From assembly GCA_900473745.1 (NCBI GenBank), contig UCMW01000014.1:62001-126000 (forward strand): a stretch of 64,000 nucleotides of DNA. Reading direction: 5' to 3'. Position 1 is the first letter of the stretch. Each line of letters opens with the position of its first letter. The translations under genes were made by a program, and so were the position numbers. The DNA comes from Hyphomicrobiales bacterium. Lineage in GTDB: Bacteria > Pseudomonadota > Alphaproteobacteria > Rhizobiales > Rhizobiaceae. This document shows, in pieces, positions 42,539 through 52,000 of this stretch. Under the pieces are notes generated by a model. That model did no database searches and had not been told where the DNA came from. It saw nothing but the letters and a program-made list of their open reading frames with translations.

Positions 42539-43660
42539 TCAATAGGCCGCCCTGTAGATCGCCAGCACATCCTCGACCGCCATGTCGGCCGGATTGTTGT
42601 CCATCAGGCGACGATTGGCATGGGCTTCGGCCGCATAGCCTGCGAGCGCATCTTCATTTGCGCCATGACGGGAGAGCTGCATCTCGAGGTCGAGATCGGT
42701 GCAGAAGCGGCAGGCGTTTTCGAGCAGGGCGTCGCGTGAGCCGGCGTTGAAGCCGAGTGCTTCAGCGACTTCCGCCGTCTTGTCCTTAACCACCGGCTGG
42801 TTGAACGCGAGTACGTGTGGGAAAACGATGGCGTTTGCGAGGCCGTGGGGTAGTCCGAGCCTGGTGCCGAGCGGGTAGGCAATTGCGTGGCCCGCCGCCG
42901 TATTGACCGGCCCAAGGCAGATGCCGCCATAGTAGGATGCGAGCATCATGCCCTCTCGGGCCTCGGTGTCGGAGCCATCCTTGACGGCGCGGGCAAGATG
43001 TTTGCCGACGAGACGAAAGCCCATGCGGGCAAAGCCGTCGATCATCGGATGGGCGCGCTTGTTGGTGAAGGCCTCGACGCAATGGGCCATGGCATCGACG
43101 CCTGTGGCAGCGGTAACGGCTGGTGGCACGGTAAAGGTCAGTTGCGGATCGAGGACGGCAATATCGGCAATCATGTGCGGGCTTTCGACCGCGATCTTGG
43201 CGCCCTTTACCGGATCGGTGATCAGGGAGCGGATGCCGGCTTCCGAGCCGGTGCCGGCCGTCGTAGCCACCTGAATGAGCCGGGTGTTGCGTCCGGCCAC
43301 CTTGTTGGGGCCCGCGACGTCGGTGATGGTCTGGTTGCTGTCCCAGAGGACTGCGACGAGCTTGGCGACATCGAGCACGGAACCGCCGCCGAGGCCGATC
43401 ACGACCTGGGGCCTGACCCGGCGCGCAACCACGAGTGCGGCCTCCAGTGTCGCGACATCCGGTTCGCCCGGGATGGCGTCAAAGACCTCGATCTTTCCCG
43501 GCAGCTTCAGGCGATCGACAAAGCCCGCAGTGATCGGTGTCGCGATGACGAGGGTGGAGGAGGTGTCGCCGACAAGCGCGCCGACCTCTGCGATCATGCC
43601 GGCGCCGACGATCAGGCGGCGCGGCTGGTGGAGGGTGATGGATGCTGTCATCGATGTCAT
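42539..43660 (-). CDS. Iron-containing alcohol dehydrogenase
   Basis: 373 residues. NAD(P) motif [20 protein letters not shown] and the metal-site blocks [15 protein letters not shown] and [29 protein letters not shown], with the Asp and His ligands in place. Unlike the maleylacetate reductase in this window it has the full metal site. It should oxidise or reduce an alcohol/aldehyde intermediate of the acid-sugar pathway. Its start overlaps the pdxA2 stop by 4 bp (ATGA): a tight cistron pair. Confidence 0.9.
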   Translation of the reverse strand: MTSMTASITLHQPRRLIVGAGMIAEVGALVGDTSSTLVIATPITAGFVDRLKLPGKIEVFDAIPGEPDVATLEAALVVARRVRPQVVIGLGGGSVLDVAKLVAVLWDSNQTITDVAGPNKVAGRNTRLIQVATTAGTGSEAGIRSLITDPVKGAKIAVESPHMIADIAVLDPQLTFTVPPAVTAATGVDAMAHCVEAFTNKRAHPMIDGFARMGFRLVGKHLARAVKDGSDTEAREGMMLASYYGGICLGPVNTAAGHAIAYPLGTRLGLPHGLANAIVFPHVLAFNQPVVKDKTAEVAEALGFNAGSRDALLENACRFCTDLDLEMQLSRHGANEDALAGYAAEAHANRRLMDNNPADMAVEDVLAIYRAAY

Positions 43661-44613
43661 CCTTGCGTGGCCCGGCCGGCAACCAGCTTGCGGGCATAGG
43701 CGATGGCGGAATTCATGTTGCCGTGATTGGCGATGCCCTTGCCAGCGATGTCGAAGGCGGTTCCGTGGTCGACCGAGGTGCGGTCGATCGGCAATTCGAC
43801 GGAAACATTGACCGCCGTATCAAAGGCAACAAGCTTGATCGGGATGTGGCCCTGGTCGTGATATTGCGCGACAACAAGGTCGAAGGCGCCGGAATAGGCG
43901 CGATAGAAGACGGTATCGGCAGAAATAGGTCCCTGCACATCGATGCCTTCGGCGCGGGCGGCCGCCACTGCTGGTGCGATCTGGTCGTCGTCTTCGGTGC
44001 CGAAAAGACCGTTTTCGCCGCAATGCGGATTGACGCCGGCAACCGCGATGCGCGGCTTGTCGTAGCCGATGCGCTTGAGATGGTCGTTGCCGGCCTTGAT
44101 GGTTGCCAGCACGCGTTCGGTGGTCGCCCGGCGGATCGCTTCCTGAAGCGAGACGTGGGTCGAGACGTGGATGACCTTCAGCCGTTCCGAGGCGAGCAGC
44201 ATGTAGGCCGCCTTCGAGCCGGTCAGGCTGCGCAGCATGCCCGTGTGGCCGTCATAGTGATGGCCGGCAAGGTTCAGGGCTTCCTTGTTGATGGGGGCCG
44301 TCACGATGCAGCCGATCGTTCCGGCTTCGGCATCGCGCACTGCCTTTTCGATGAAGCGGAAGGCGGCGTCGCCCGCGACCGGGCTCAGTGTGCCCCAGGG
44401 GAGGGGTGCGCCCTCTACCTCTATGTCGACGACATAGGGGGAAAGGTCGATGTCGACTTCGAGCGCCTTGCGTGCCGCTTCGAGTGTGGCCAGATTGCCG
44501 TAGATCCGAGTGGCCGCGCGATCCTCGGCCGACATCTCGGCCAGAGCCCGGACCGAGATCTCGGGCCCGACGCCGCAGGGGTCGCCCATGGTGATGCCGA
44601 TAATGCCGCTCAT
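43657..44613 (-). CDS. pdxA2: PdxA2-type 4-phospho-acid (4-hydroxythreonine-4-phosphate family) dehydrogenase
   Basis: 318 residues from the ATG at 44613. Family motifs: [36 protein letters not shown], the metal-binding histidines in [11 protein letters not shown] and the C-terminal [12 protein letters not shown]. PdxA makes a pyridoxal precursor, but members beside DUF1537 kinases (PdxA2) oxidise and decarboxylate D-threonate or D-erythronate 4-phosphate to dihydroxyacetone phosphate. The catabolic setting favours PdxA2. The start is 1 bp after the sialidase-fold gene and the end overlaps the dehydrogenase gene. Confidence 0.9.
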   Translation of the reverse strand: MSGIIGITMGDPCGVGPEISVRALAEMSAEDRAATRIYGNLATLEAARKALEVDIDLSPYVVDIEVEGAPLPWGTLSPVAGDAAFRFIEKAVRDAEAGTIGCIVTAPINKEALNLAGHHYDGHTGMLRSLTGSKAAYMLLASERLKVIHVSTHVSLQEAIRRATTERVLATIKAGNDHLKRIGYDKPRIAVAGVNPHCGENGLFGTEDDDQIAPAVAAARAEGIDVQGPISADTVFYRAYSGAFDLVVAQYHDQGHIPIKLVAFDTAVNVSVELPIDRTSVDHGTAFDIAGKGIANHGNMNSAIAYARKLVAGRATQG

Positions 44614-44614
44614 G

Positions 44615-45805
44615 TCATGCTCCGTTTTCGGGACGATCCCAGCCGGGGGCGAGCCGGACATATTTGATCGCGCGTCGGTGATAGGTGTAGGCGATGTGCA
44701 GGGACCCGTCCGGTCCGGCCAGGAGCCATGGATAGGACATTTCCTTGTTTCGTCCATCGGTGGAATCGTTCGACAGGCAGGTTCCCGGTCCATCTTCGAT
44801 CAGGATGCGCTTGGGAAACGTCGCGCCACCGTCGCGTGAGATGCAAACAGAGACAGGCGCGCGCGGCACTCCCCAGATGGGGGCGCAGCCCCCGGTCGGG
44901 TCCGCCTCCGGCCTGTCGTCCTGTTCTCCAAGTTCATCATAGAGAGAGGTGCGACGGTCCGGGGAGGCCGCGGCATTGACGGGATTGCAGATGATTGCAA
45001 TGCGGCCGTCGTTGAGTGTGATCGCTGCGATGGAGGAATTGTTGTTCGGCAGGTCGGTCGCTGCCGGGATGCTCCAGGTCAGGCCTTGATCAGCGCTCTC
45101 GGTGCGGTAGACGAAGTCTGCCTGACGGCGGCGGAAGAAGGCGGCCATGTGGCTTCCGCCAAGGGCTGTGGGAGACATGTGCACGCAGCCGATCGACTGG
45201 GGAAGCTCCTCAAGCGCCCAAGTCGCACCTGCGTCCTTGCTGATGCCGACGGCCGCGGTGTCGTGACTGCCATTCCACTTCTGGCCAGGGCGTGGGATGC
45301 AGCGGAAGATGGGGAGAAGCCAGGCACCGTCTGCGCGGATCACGACGGGCGCGCGCACGAAGCTGCCGCGGGGCAGGTCGAGATAGCGGCCTTCCGCAGC
45401 GGTTAGTCGCGTCGGATCGGCGGCATCCGTCGCGATCTCCGCCATCCTGATCCGGCATTCATCCTGGTTTCCAGAGGGCTGCGACGTGTGAAGCAAAAGC
45501 AGGCGACCGTGGGGCGCCTGGAACAGGACCGGGTTCTGCTCGGAATGGTCAGGGTCGGAGCTCAGCCGCTGAGGCGGACCCCAGGCCGATGCGCCCTCAG
45601 GTAACACGGAGGCGTAAATCGAAATATCGGACTTGCCTTCAAGCGATCCGCCGAACCAGGCGCAGATCAGGCTCCCGTTCGCCTGCCTATGCAGAAAGGA
45701 TGCGTGGTTCTGGACCATCGGGGACGGAAGAAAGGCCTCTATCCGGCCCGTGTCAGCAACAGTGAGTGCGCCGGTCATGCGCCGGGCGATATCATCAGGT
45801 GTCAT
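44615..45805 (-). CDS. Cytoplasmic sialidase-fold (BNR/Asp-box) protein
   Basis: 396 residues with no signal peptide. It reads as a six-bladed beta-propeller with Asp-box repeats ([26 protein letters not shown]) and a sialidase-like N-terminal strand with [16 protein letters not shown]. It could be a glycosidase, lyase or epimerase-like propeller acting on an imported sugar acid. A true sialidase would normally be secreted and have a complete Arg triad, which I cannot confirm. First gene of the leftward operon with pdxA2 and the iron-type dehydrogenase, which ties it to the same pathway. Confidence 0.8.
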   Translation of the reverse strand: MTPDDIARRMTGALTVADTGRIEAFLPSPMVQNHASFLHRQANGSLICAWFGGSLEGKSDISIYASVLPEGASAWGPPQRLSSDPDHSEQNPVLFQAPHGRLLLLHTSQPSGNQDECRIRMAEIATDAADPTRLTAAEGRYLDLPRGSFVRAPVVIRADGAWLLPIFRCIPRPGQKWNGSHDTAAVGISKDAGATWALEELPQSIGCVHMSPTALGGSHMAAFFRRRQADFVYRTESADQGLTWSIPAATDLPNNNSSIAAITLNDGRIAIICNPVNAAASPDRRTSLYDELGEQDDRPEADPTGGCAPIWGVPRAPVSVCISRDGGATFPKRILIEDGPGTCLSNDSTDGRNKEMSYPWLLAGPDGSLHIAYTYHRRAIKYVRLAPGWDRPENGA

Positions 45806-45841
45806 GGAGCACTCCTCTCGCCCTTCGAATCTGCTTTTTCT

Positions 45842-45860
45842 ACAAAGTTGTCAAGTTTGT
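45842..45860. promoter_or_regulatory. 19-bp near-perfect palindrome in the divergent promoter
   Basis: ACAAAGTTGTCAAGTTTGT: all pairs match except one G/G pair and the centre. It lies 37 bp before the sialidase-fold gene and 177 bp before the EamA gene, in an AT-rich divergent control region, and is a good candidate operator for the GntR/FCD regulator. Confidence 0.6.
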
Positions 45861-45967
45861 TTATGTTGGCAAATTCCGATATGTGCACAAATTATAATTC
45901 TAACTATCTGAAAATAAATGGTATAATTGACATCCTATTTCTTCAGAAAATTTACATTGGAAAATCA

Positions 45968-45976
45968 TTTGACAAA
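45968..45976. promoter_or_regulatory. TTTGACAAA, second copy of the TTGACAA core
   Basis: The TTGACAA core here (45969-45975) is the inverse of TTGTCAA at the centre of the 19-bp palindrome 115 bp away. Two oppositely placed copies in one divergent promoter could serve repressor looping; this is inference. A TATAAT-like box lies near 45920 on the plus strand. Confidence 0.35.
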
Positions 45977-46036
45977 GATGAGTGGAAGTTGGATGGTTTG
46001 GACATGCCGACGTGGAGGTCGGTCCGGGAGGGTGTC

Positions 46037-46912
46037 ATGCAGGTAGAAGAGAGGCGCGAGCGGGTTTCCGCAGCAGTGCTCTTCGCGATCGGAGCGGCGG
46101 TTCTGGCTGCGTCCGATGCCGTGATCGTGCGTGCCCTCGATGGCGCCGTGCATCCCTTTGTCATTGCCTTCTTCCGAGCTCTTTTCGGTATCGTCGTCGT
46201 GCTGCCTTTCCTGGCTCTGAGGCCGCAGGTGCTCAAGTCGACCCATACGCTCGGCCAGCATGCGGTGCGGGCCGTGTTCAAACTCTTCGCCATGGTGGCT
46301 TTCTTTGCTGCTTTCAGCATGGGGCCGCTCGCGGATGTTACGGCCATCGCCTTCATGTCTCCGATTTTCGTCGTTCTCGGCGCCGCCCTGTTGCTGGGCG
46401 AAAGGCCGGGGCTTGCCATGCTCGCTGCGGCGCTGGTCGGATTTTCCGGCGCGATGATCATTGTCGGCCCGTCTCCGTCCGGTTTTAACCTGGCCATCGG
46501 GCTCGCGCTTGTCGGCGCGCTTCTGCAGGCTGGTATCCAGCTGATCCTGAAATCGATGTCGCGTGGTGACTCCACGTCCACCCTCGTCGTGTGGAACTTG
46601 CTGCTGACGGTGCCGATCTCGCTCGTGATGGCCGTGCCCTTCTTTGTCATGCCCGGCAATCGGGAGCTGGCGCTGCTTGCCCTCCAGGGTGTGGTGGGCA
46701 CCACCTGCATGGGGTTGATGACGCATGCCATGTCGCTTGCGCCGGCCAGCATTGTCGCGCCGGTCGATTTTCTGCGGCTGCCGCTCGTGGCTATCGGCGG
46801 CGTTGCCCTGTTTCAAGAAACCGTCGCGCTGACCACGGTGGTCGGTGCTGTTCTGATCTGCCTCGCGGCGCTCATGGCTGCGCGCTCGCGAGGCGTGAAA
46901 GCTTCAAACTGA
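46037..46912 (+). CDS. EamA-family (DMT) membrane transporter
   Basis: 291 residues from the ATG at 46037 with GGGAGGG just upstream; longer in-frame starts run through the AT-rich promoter and are unlikely. Ten membrane helices in two EamA repeats (first around FAIGAAVLAASDAVIVRAL, second around GLALVGALLQAGIQLIL). Such proteins usually export small metabolites or amino acids. It is the first gene of the rightward transport operon, so it may relieve build-up of a pathway intermediate. Confidence 0.88.
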   Translation: MQVEERRERVSAAVLFAIGAAVLAASDAVIVRALDGAVHPFVIAFFRALFGIVVVLPFLALRPQVLKSTHTLGQHAVRAVFKLFAMVAFFAAFSMGPLADVTAIAFMSPIFVVLGAALLLGERPGLAMLAAALVGFSGAMIIVGPSPSGFNLAIGLALVGALLQAGIQLILKSMSRGDSTSTLVVWNLLLTVPISLVMAVPFFVMPGNRELALLALQGVVGTTCMGLMTHAMSLAPASIVAPVDFLRLPLVAIGGVALFQETVALTTVVGAVLICLAALMAARSRGVKASN

Positions 46913-46935
46913 ATTCATCTGGGAGGAGAATGGAA

Positions 46936-48435
46936 ATGAAAAAGACTGCATTGATGTGTGCCCTGGTCATGGGCACGGCCCTTTCCCCAGCCTATGCCGG
47001 GTCCGGCCCGATCAAGGTCGTATTGCCCGAAGAGGCCGATCTGCTTGAACCCTGCATGGCGACGCGTTCCAATATCGGCCGCATCATCATGGAGAATGTC
47101 AGCGAAACGCTGACTGAACTCGATGTGCGCGGTGGCACCGGCGTACAACCGCGTCTCGCCGAAAAGTGGGAGCAGAATGCCGATGGCAGCTGGCGCTTCC
47201 ATCTGCGCCAGGGTGTGAAGTTCTCCGACGGTACCGCCTTCGATGCCAAGGACGTCAAGCACAGCTTCGACCGCATCATGAGCGACAAGAATACCTGCGA
47301 GTCCCGTCGCTACTTTGGCGGCATGACCGTGACCCCGACCATCGTCGATGACTACACCGTCGATTTCAAGGCTGATCCGGTTCAGCCGATCCTGCCGCTG
47401 CTTCTGTCGCTCGTCACCATGGTGCCCGAGGAGACGCCTCTCGAATTCGTTCGCGAACCTGTTGGAACCGGCCCCTACAAGCTGACCAACTGGACGCCCG
47501 GCCAGCAGATCGTCCTGACGAGCCGCGACGATTACTGGGGCGCAAAGCCCGAGGTGACCGAAGCCACCTATCTGTTCCGCGCCGACCCTGCCGTTCGCGC
47601 GGCCATGGTGCAGGCGGGCGAAGCCGATCTGTCTCCGTCGATCTCGCAGGTCGAGGCCACCAATCCGGCGACCGACTTCTCCTATCTCGACAGCGAAACC
47701 GTCTATCTGCGCATTGACCACAATATCGAGCCGCTGAACGACGTCCGCGTTCGCCGGGCGCTGAACCTCGCGGTTGATCGTGAAGCCTTCCTCGGGACCC
47801 TGCTGCCAGACAGCGCGCTGCTGGCCACGGCCATCGTGCCACCGCCGACGCTTGGCTGGAACAAGGACGTGAAGGTTCCGGCCTATGACCCCGAAGCTGC
47901 CAAGAAGCTGATCGAGGAAGCCAAGGCCGATGGCGTGAAGGTCGATACACCGATCACCGTCATCGCCCGTTCGGCGAACTTCCCGAACGTCACGGAAATC
48001 ATGGAGGCGATCCAGCAGCAGCTGCAGGAAGTCGGCTTCAAGATCGATCTGAAGTTCGTGGAAGTGGCCGAGCACGAGCAGTATTATTCGAAGCCCTTCG
48101 CAGAAGGCCGTGGTCCCCAGATCGTCGCTGCCATGCACGACAATTCGAAGGGTGATCCTTCCTTCTCGATGTTCTTCAAGTATGCGACTGAAGGCACCCA
48201 GTCGGGCTTCTCCGATCCGAAGGTGGACGACCTGATCACGCGCGCTTCTGCAGCCGTCGGCGATGAGCGTGCCAAGCTCTGGTCGGAATTGATTGCCTAT
48301 CTGCATGACGAAGTGGTCGCAGATGTGCTTCTCTTCCACATGGTCGGCTTCTCGCGTGTTTCCGAGCGTCTGGACTTCAAGCCGACAATGGCGACGAATT
48401 CCATGCTCCAGCTCTCCGAGATCAAGATCAAGTAA
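46936..48435 (+). CDS. Dipeptide/oligopeptide-type ABC solute-binding protein (SBP_bac_5)
   Basis: 499 residues from the ATG at 46936, eight bases after GGGAGGA (ATG 46930 is too close). Sec signal KKTALMCALVMGTALSPAYA. SBP_bac_5 motifs include LAEKWEQNADGSWRFHLRQGVKFSDGTAFDAKDVKHSFDRI and VGTGPYKLTNW. This class binds peptides but also nickel chelates, glycosides and sugar-acid conjugates, so with this pathway the ligand may be a sugar-acid derivative. Followed by a strong hairpin before the permease genes. Confidence 0.93.
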   Translation: MKKTALMCALVMGTALSPAYAGSGPIKVVLPEEADLLEPCMATRSNIGRIIMENVSETLTELDVRGGTGVQPRLAEKWEQNADGSWRFHLRQGVKFSDGTAFDAKDVKHSFDRIMSDKNTCESRRYFGGMTVTPTIVDDYTVDFKADPVQPILPLLLSLVTMVPEETPLEFVREPVGTGPYKLTNWTPGQQIVLTSRDDYWGAKPEVTEATYLFRADPAVRAAMVQAGEADLSPSISQVEATNPATDFSYLDSETVYLRIDHNIEPLNDVRVRRALNLAVDREAFLGTLLPDSALLATAIVPPPTLGWNKDVKVPAYDPEAAKKLIEEAKADGVKVDTPITVIARSANFPNVTEIMEAIQQQLQEVGFKIDLKFVEVAEHEQYYSKPFAEGRGPQIVAAMHDNSKGDPSFSMFFKYATEGTQSGFSDPKVDDLITRASAAVGDERAKLWSELIAYLHDEVVADVLLFHMVGFSRVSERLDFKPTMATNSMLQLSEIKIK

Positions 48436-48475
48436 TCGCCGGGCGGCGCGCGCCGTCCCATTCAAGGCAAGTCAT

Positions 48476-48504
48476 GCGGCGGGATGATCCCGCCGCACCG
48501 TTTT
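48476..48504 (+). terminator. Intercistronic hairpin between binding-protein and permease genes
   Basis: GCGGCGGGA (48476-48484), loop TGA, TCCCGCCGC (48488-48496), then ACCGTTTT. A stem this strong after a binding-protein gene commonly stabilises the upstream mRNA or partly terminates, giving more receptor than permease. Confidence 0.7.
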
Positions 48505-48517
48505 CTCCGAGGACGCC

Positions 48518-49432
48518 ATGCTGAGCTTCATCCGAAAACGCGCTGTGGCCAGTCTGATCTCTCTGATCGGGCTCGTGGTCATGGTCTTCTTCCTTTCTCG
48601 CCTGACCGGCGATCCGGCGGCGCTGTTCCTGCCGGTCGAAGCATCGGAAGAGATGAAGAACCAGTTCCGGGAACTGCATGGCCTCAACGATCCCTTGCTG
48701 GTGCAGTTCGGCCGTTATGTCGGCGACGTCGTCACGGGGGATCTCGGCGAATCCCTGCGCAAGGCGCGACCGGCGCTCGACGTTGTGCTCGAAGCTTTCG
48801 TCTGGACGCTTTGGCTTGCGGTCATAACCATGAGCCTTGTAACGGTCGCAGCCATCGTCGTCGGCTCGCTCGGCGCTTTCCGGGCCGGTGGCTTCTTCGA
48901 CCGTTTCTCCTCGATTGTTTCCCTTGTCGGGGCCTCGGTGCCTGACTTCTGGCTGGCGATCGTCGCTATTGTCGTCTTTGCCGTGAACCTCGCTTGGCTG
49001 CCGACCTCGGGCACGGGCACGATCTGGCACTGGATCCTGCCGATATCAGTGCTCTTCGTCCGTCCCTTCGGCATCATCGTTCAGGTCGTGCGCGGGTCGA
49101 TGATCTCGGCGCTCTCTTCGGCCTATGTGAAGACGGCGCGGGCCAAGGGTGTGAAGTCCACCCCGATCATTTTCATCCACGCGTTGCGCAACGCCATGCT
49201 GCCGGTGATCACGGTCATCGGTGACCAGGCAGCAAGCCTGTTGAATGGTGCCGTCATCATCGAAACCATCTTCGGCTTTCCCGGGGTCGGCAAGCTGATG
49301 ATCGATTCCATCCTGCAGCGCGACTTCAACGTTGTTCTCGCGGCAATCCTCGTCACGGCACTCGCCATCTTTCTGATGAACCTGCTGATCGATCTTGCCT
49401 ATGCGCTTCTCGATCCCCGCATCCGGAATTGA
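48518..49432 (+). CDS. DppB-type ABC permease
   Basis: 304 residues, six membrane helices. N-terminal LSFIRKRAVASLISLIGLVVMVFFLSRLTGDPA and the EAA loop YVKTARAKGVKSTPIIFIHALRNAMLPVITV are typical of DppB/OppB. The C-terminus ends LIDLAYALLDPRIRN, as usual. Partner of the DppC-type permease encoded 10 bp downstream. Confidence 0.95.
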   Translation: MLSFIRKRAVASLISLIGLVVMVFFLSRLTGDPAALFLPVEASEEMKNQFRELHGLNDPLLVQFGRYVGDVVTGDLGESLRKARPALDVVLEAFVWTLWLAVITMSLVTVAAIVVGSLGAFRAGGFFDRFSSIVSLVGASVPDFWLAIVAIVVFAVNLAWLPTSGTGTIWHWILPISVLFVRPFGIIVQVVRGSMISALSSAYVKTARAKGVKSTPIIFIHALRNAMLPVITVIGDQAASLLNGAVIIETIFGFPGVGKLMIDSILQRDFNVVLAAILVTALAIFLMNLLIDLAYALLDPRIRN

Positions 49433-49442
49433 GGAGAAGGCC

Positions 49443-50360
49443 ATGTCTATCGAAGCCACCGTCGTCATCGACGAGCCACCCTTCTTCCAGCGCATGTTTC
49501 GCATGCTGCTTGCCGACAAATTCGCCCTGTGTGCTGCGATCTTTCTGCTTTTGATCCTGGTGATGGCCATCATCGGCCCAAGTTGGCTTGGCGACCTCGC
49601 CACAAAGCAGAACCTGCGCGGTCGAAATGCAGCCCCCTTCGATTTCGAGAAGGCCTGGGTCTGGTGGATGGGCGCGGATGCGCTCGGTCGCCCACTGCTC
49701 GCCCGCATCATCGTCGCCACCCAGAACACAGTGATGGTCGCGGCCGGTGCCGTGTTGATTTCGGCCGTCATCGGAACGGTTCTGGGCCTGATCGCCGGCT
49801 TTTCCTCTCCCCGGGTCAGCCAGATCATCATGCGTCTTGCCGACGTCATCATGTCCTTTCCGTCGCTGCTGATCGCGGTCATCGTGCTCTACATTCTGGG
49901 CTCCTCGATCCTGAACCTGATGATGGTGCTCGCGATCACACGCATCCCGGTCTATCTGCGCACCACACGGGCAGAGGTGCTGGAAATCCGCGAGCGCATG
50001 TTCGTCCAGGCGGCTCGTGTCATGGGTGCCTCCAGCAAGCGCATCCTGTTCCGACATATCCTGCCGGTGGTCCTCCCAACCCTGACCACACTCGCGACGC
50101 TCGATTTCGCCTATGTGATGCTGGCGGAAAGTGCCTTGTCGTTCCTTGGCATCGGCATCCAGCCGCCCGAGATCACCTGGGGCCTGATGATCAGCCAGGG
50201 GCGGCAATATCTCACCAATGCCTGGTGGCTCTCCTTCTGGCCGGGGCTCGCGATCATTCTGACCACAATGTCGCTGAACCTTCTGTCCAACTGGCTGCGG
50301 ATTGCGCTCGACCCCGTGCAGCGCTGGCGTCTGGAAATGAAAGGGGCCAAGAATGGCTGA
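49443..50360 (+). CDS. DppC-type ABC permease
   Basis: 305 residues from the ATG at 49443 with GAGGAGAAGG upstream. N-terminal cytoplasmic tail, then six helices. WWMGADALGRPLLARIIVATQNTVMVA and the EAA loop FVQAARVMGASSKRILFRHILPVVLPTL match DppC/OppC. The last 8 bp overlap the fused ATPase gene. Confidence 0.95.
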   Translation: MSIEATVVIDEPPFFQRMFRMLLADKFALCAAIFLLLILVMAIIGPSWLGDLATKQNLRGRNAAPFDFEKAWVWWMGADALGRPLLARIIVATQNTVMVAAGAVLISAVIGTVLGLIAGFSSPRVSQIIMRLADVIMSFPSLLIAVIVLYILGSSILNLMMVLAITRIPVYLRTTRAEVLEIRERMFVQAARVMGASSKRILFRHILPVVLPTLTTLATLDFAYVMLAESALSFLGIGIQPPEITWGLMISQGRQYLTNAWWLSFWPGLAIILTTMSLNLLSNWLRIALDPVQRWRLEMKGAKNG

Positions 50361-51972
50361 CCATCTGCTCGAAGTCCGCAACCTCTCGGTCGAGTTCCAC
50401 ACGGCTGTCGGCGTGGTGAAGGCCGTGCGCGACATGTCCTATCATTTGGACCGCGGCGAGACGCTGGCGATCCTCGGCGAAAGCGGGTCGGGCAAATCGG
50501 TATCGTCTTCGGCGATCATGAACCTGATCGACATGCCGCCCGGTCGCATCTCCGCGGGCGAAATCCTGCTCGATGGTGTCGACCTGTTGACGATGCCACT
50601 GTCGCAGCGACGCGAAATAAACGGTCGTAAGATTGCGATGATCTTTCAGGATCCGCTCAGCCACCTCAATCCGGTCTATACCGTCGGCTGGCAAATCCGG
50701 GAGGCCCTGACGACACATGGAACCGATGCGACCAAGGCTCAGGCCGAGGCGCTGCGGCTTCTCGGACGCGTCGGCATTCCGGACCCCGAGCATGCGCTCG
50801 ACAAATATCCGCACGAGTTTTCCGGCGGTCAGCGTCAGCGCGTGATGATTGCGATGGCGCTGGCCCTCCGTCCCGATCTCCTGATCGCGGACGAGCCGAC
50901 CACCGCGCTCGACGTCACCGTGCAGGCCGAGGTGCTGGCGCTTCTCAAGGAGTTGCAGCGCGAGACCGGAATGGCAGTCCTCATCATCACGCATGATCTC
51001 GGCGTCGTGGCCGAGATCGCGGATCGTGTCGTGGTGATGGAAAAGGGTGTTCTGGTCGAGGCCGGCACGGTGCGCGAAGTCTACAAGAACCCGCAGCATC
51101 CCTACACGAAGAAGCTGATCGCGGCGGCGCCCGGCAAAGGCGAGATGCATCAGCCGCTGAAGGGTGCGGAACCCGTGTTGAGCGTGCGGGACGTGCGCAA
51201 GAGTTATGGCGCATTCGAGGCGCTCAAGGGCGTTTCTTTCGACCTGCTGGCCGGTGAGACGATGGCCGTCGTTGGCGAAAGTGGTTCCGGCAAATCGACG
51301 CTCGCCCGCATCCTGCTCAGACTTGACGAGCCGGATTCCGGCACTGCTCTCTGGAAGGGCAGGGACCTTTTCCAGCTTTCGCCCGCCGAACTGTACAAGT
51401 TGCGTCGCGATCTGCAGATGGTCTTCCAGGACCCTACGCAGTCGCTGAACCCGCGCATGACCGTGTACCAACTGATCTCGGAAGCCTGGGTGATCCATCC
51501 GGATATCCTGCCGAAGGCGAGATGGCGCGAGCGGGTGGCCGAACTTTTGACCCAGGTCGGGCTCGGACCGGAGCATATGGGGCGGTATCCGCACCAGTTT
51601 TCCGGTGGGCAGCGCCAGCGCATCGCGATTGCCCGGGCGCTTGCTCTCGAGCCGCAGCTGATCATCTGTGATGAAGCGGTCTCGGCGCTCGACGTGTCGG
51701 TCCAGGCACAGGTCATCGCGCTTCTCGACGGGCTGCGGAAGGAGATGGGCATTGCCTTCATCTTCATCGCCCATGACCTGCCGGTCGTGCGAGACTTCGC
51801 CGACCATGTGATGGTCATGCAGAAGGGCGAGGTCGTGGAACTCGGGACGGTGCGCGAGATCTTCGAGACACCTAAGCAAGCCTATACCCAGGCGCTGCTG
51901 GCCGCCGGGCTCGATCCCGACCCAGATGTGCAGGCGCACAACCGCGCCGCACGTCTGAGCCGCGCCTCCTGA
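50353..51972 (+). CDS. Fused DppD-DppF ABC ATPase
   Basis: 539 residues with two complete nucleotide-binding domains. First: Walker [16 protein letters not shown], signature [15 protein letters not shown], Walker [13 protein letters not shown]. Second, from about residue 275: Walker [16 protein letters not shown], signature [15 protein letters not shown], Walker [13 protein letters not shown]. Each carries the oligopeptide-type C-terminal segment with HPYTKKL or its equivalent. One chain thus replaces the usual D and F subunits, a fusion common in rhizobia. Energises the importer encoded upstream. Confidence 0.95.
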   Translation: MADHLLEVRNLSVEFHTAVGVVKAVRDMSYHLDRGETLAILGESGSGKSVSSSAIMNLIDMPPGRISAGEILLDGVDLLTMPLSQRREINGRKIAMIFQDPLSHLNPVYTVGWQIREALTTHGTDATKAQAEALRLLGRVGIPDPEHALDKYPHEFSGGQRQRVMIAMALALRPDLLIADEPTTALDVTVQAEVLALLKELQRETGMAVLIITHDLGVVAEIADRVVVMEKGVLVEAGTVREVYKNPQHPYTKKLIAAAPGKGEMHQPLKGAEPVLSVRDVRKSYGAFEALKGVSFDLLAGETMAVVGESGSGKSTLARILLRLDEPDSGTALWKGRDLFQLSPAELYKLRRDLQMVFQDPTQSLNPRMTVYQLISEAWVIHPDILPKARWRERVAELLTQVGLGPEHMGRYPHQFSGGQRQRIAIARALALEPQLIICDEAVSALDVSVQAQVIALLDGLRKEMGIAFIFIAHDLPVVRDFADHVMVMQKGEVVELGTVREIFETPKQAYTQALLAAGLDPDPDVQAHNRAARLSRAS

Positions 51973-52000
51973 ACCTTTAGAATTACCGGAGAACACCGTC

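Noticed and set aside
45689..46036. In-frame upstream extension of the EamA transporter by 116 codons
   Set aside because: It runs through the AT-rich divergent promoter and overlaps the start of the sialidase-fold gene. The ATG at 46037 has a strong ribosome site and fits the family N-terminus.
46591..46935. In-frame extension of the dipeptide-type binding protein into the EamA gene
   Set aside because: The signal peptide begins at 46936 after GGGAGGA; upstream codons are only the shifted frame of the transporter gene.
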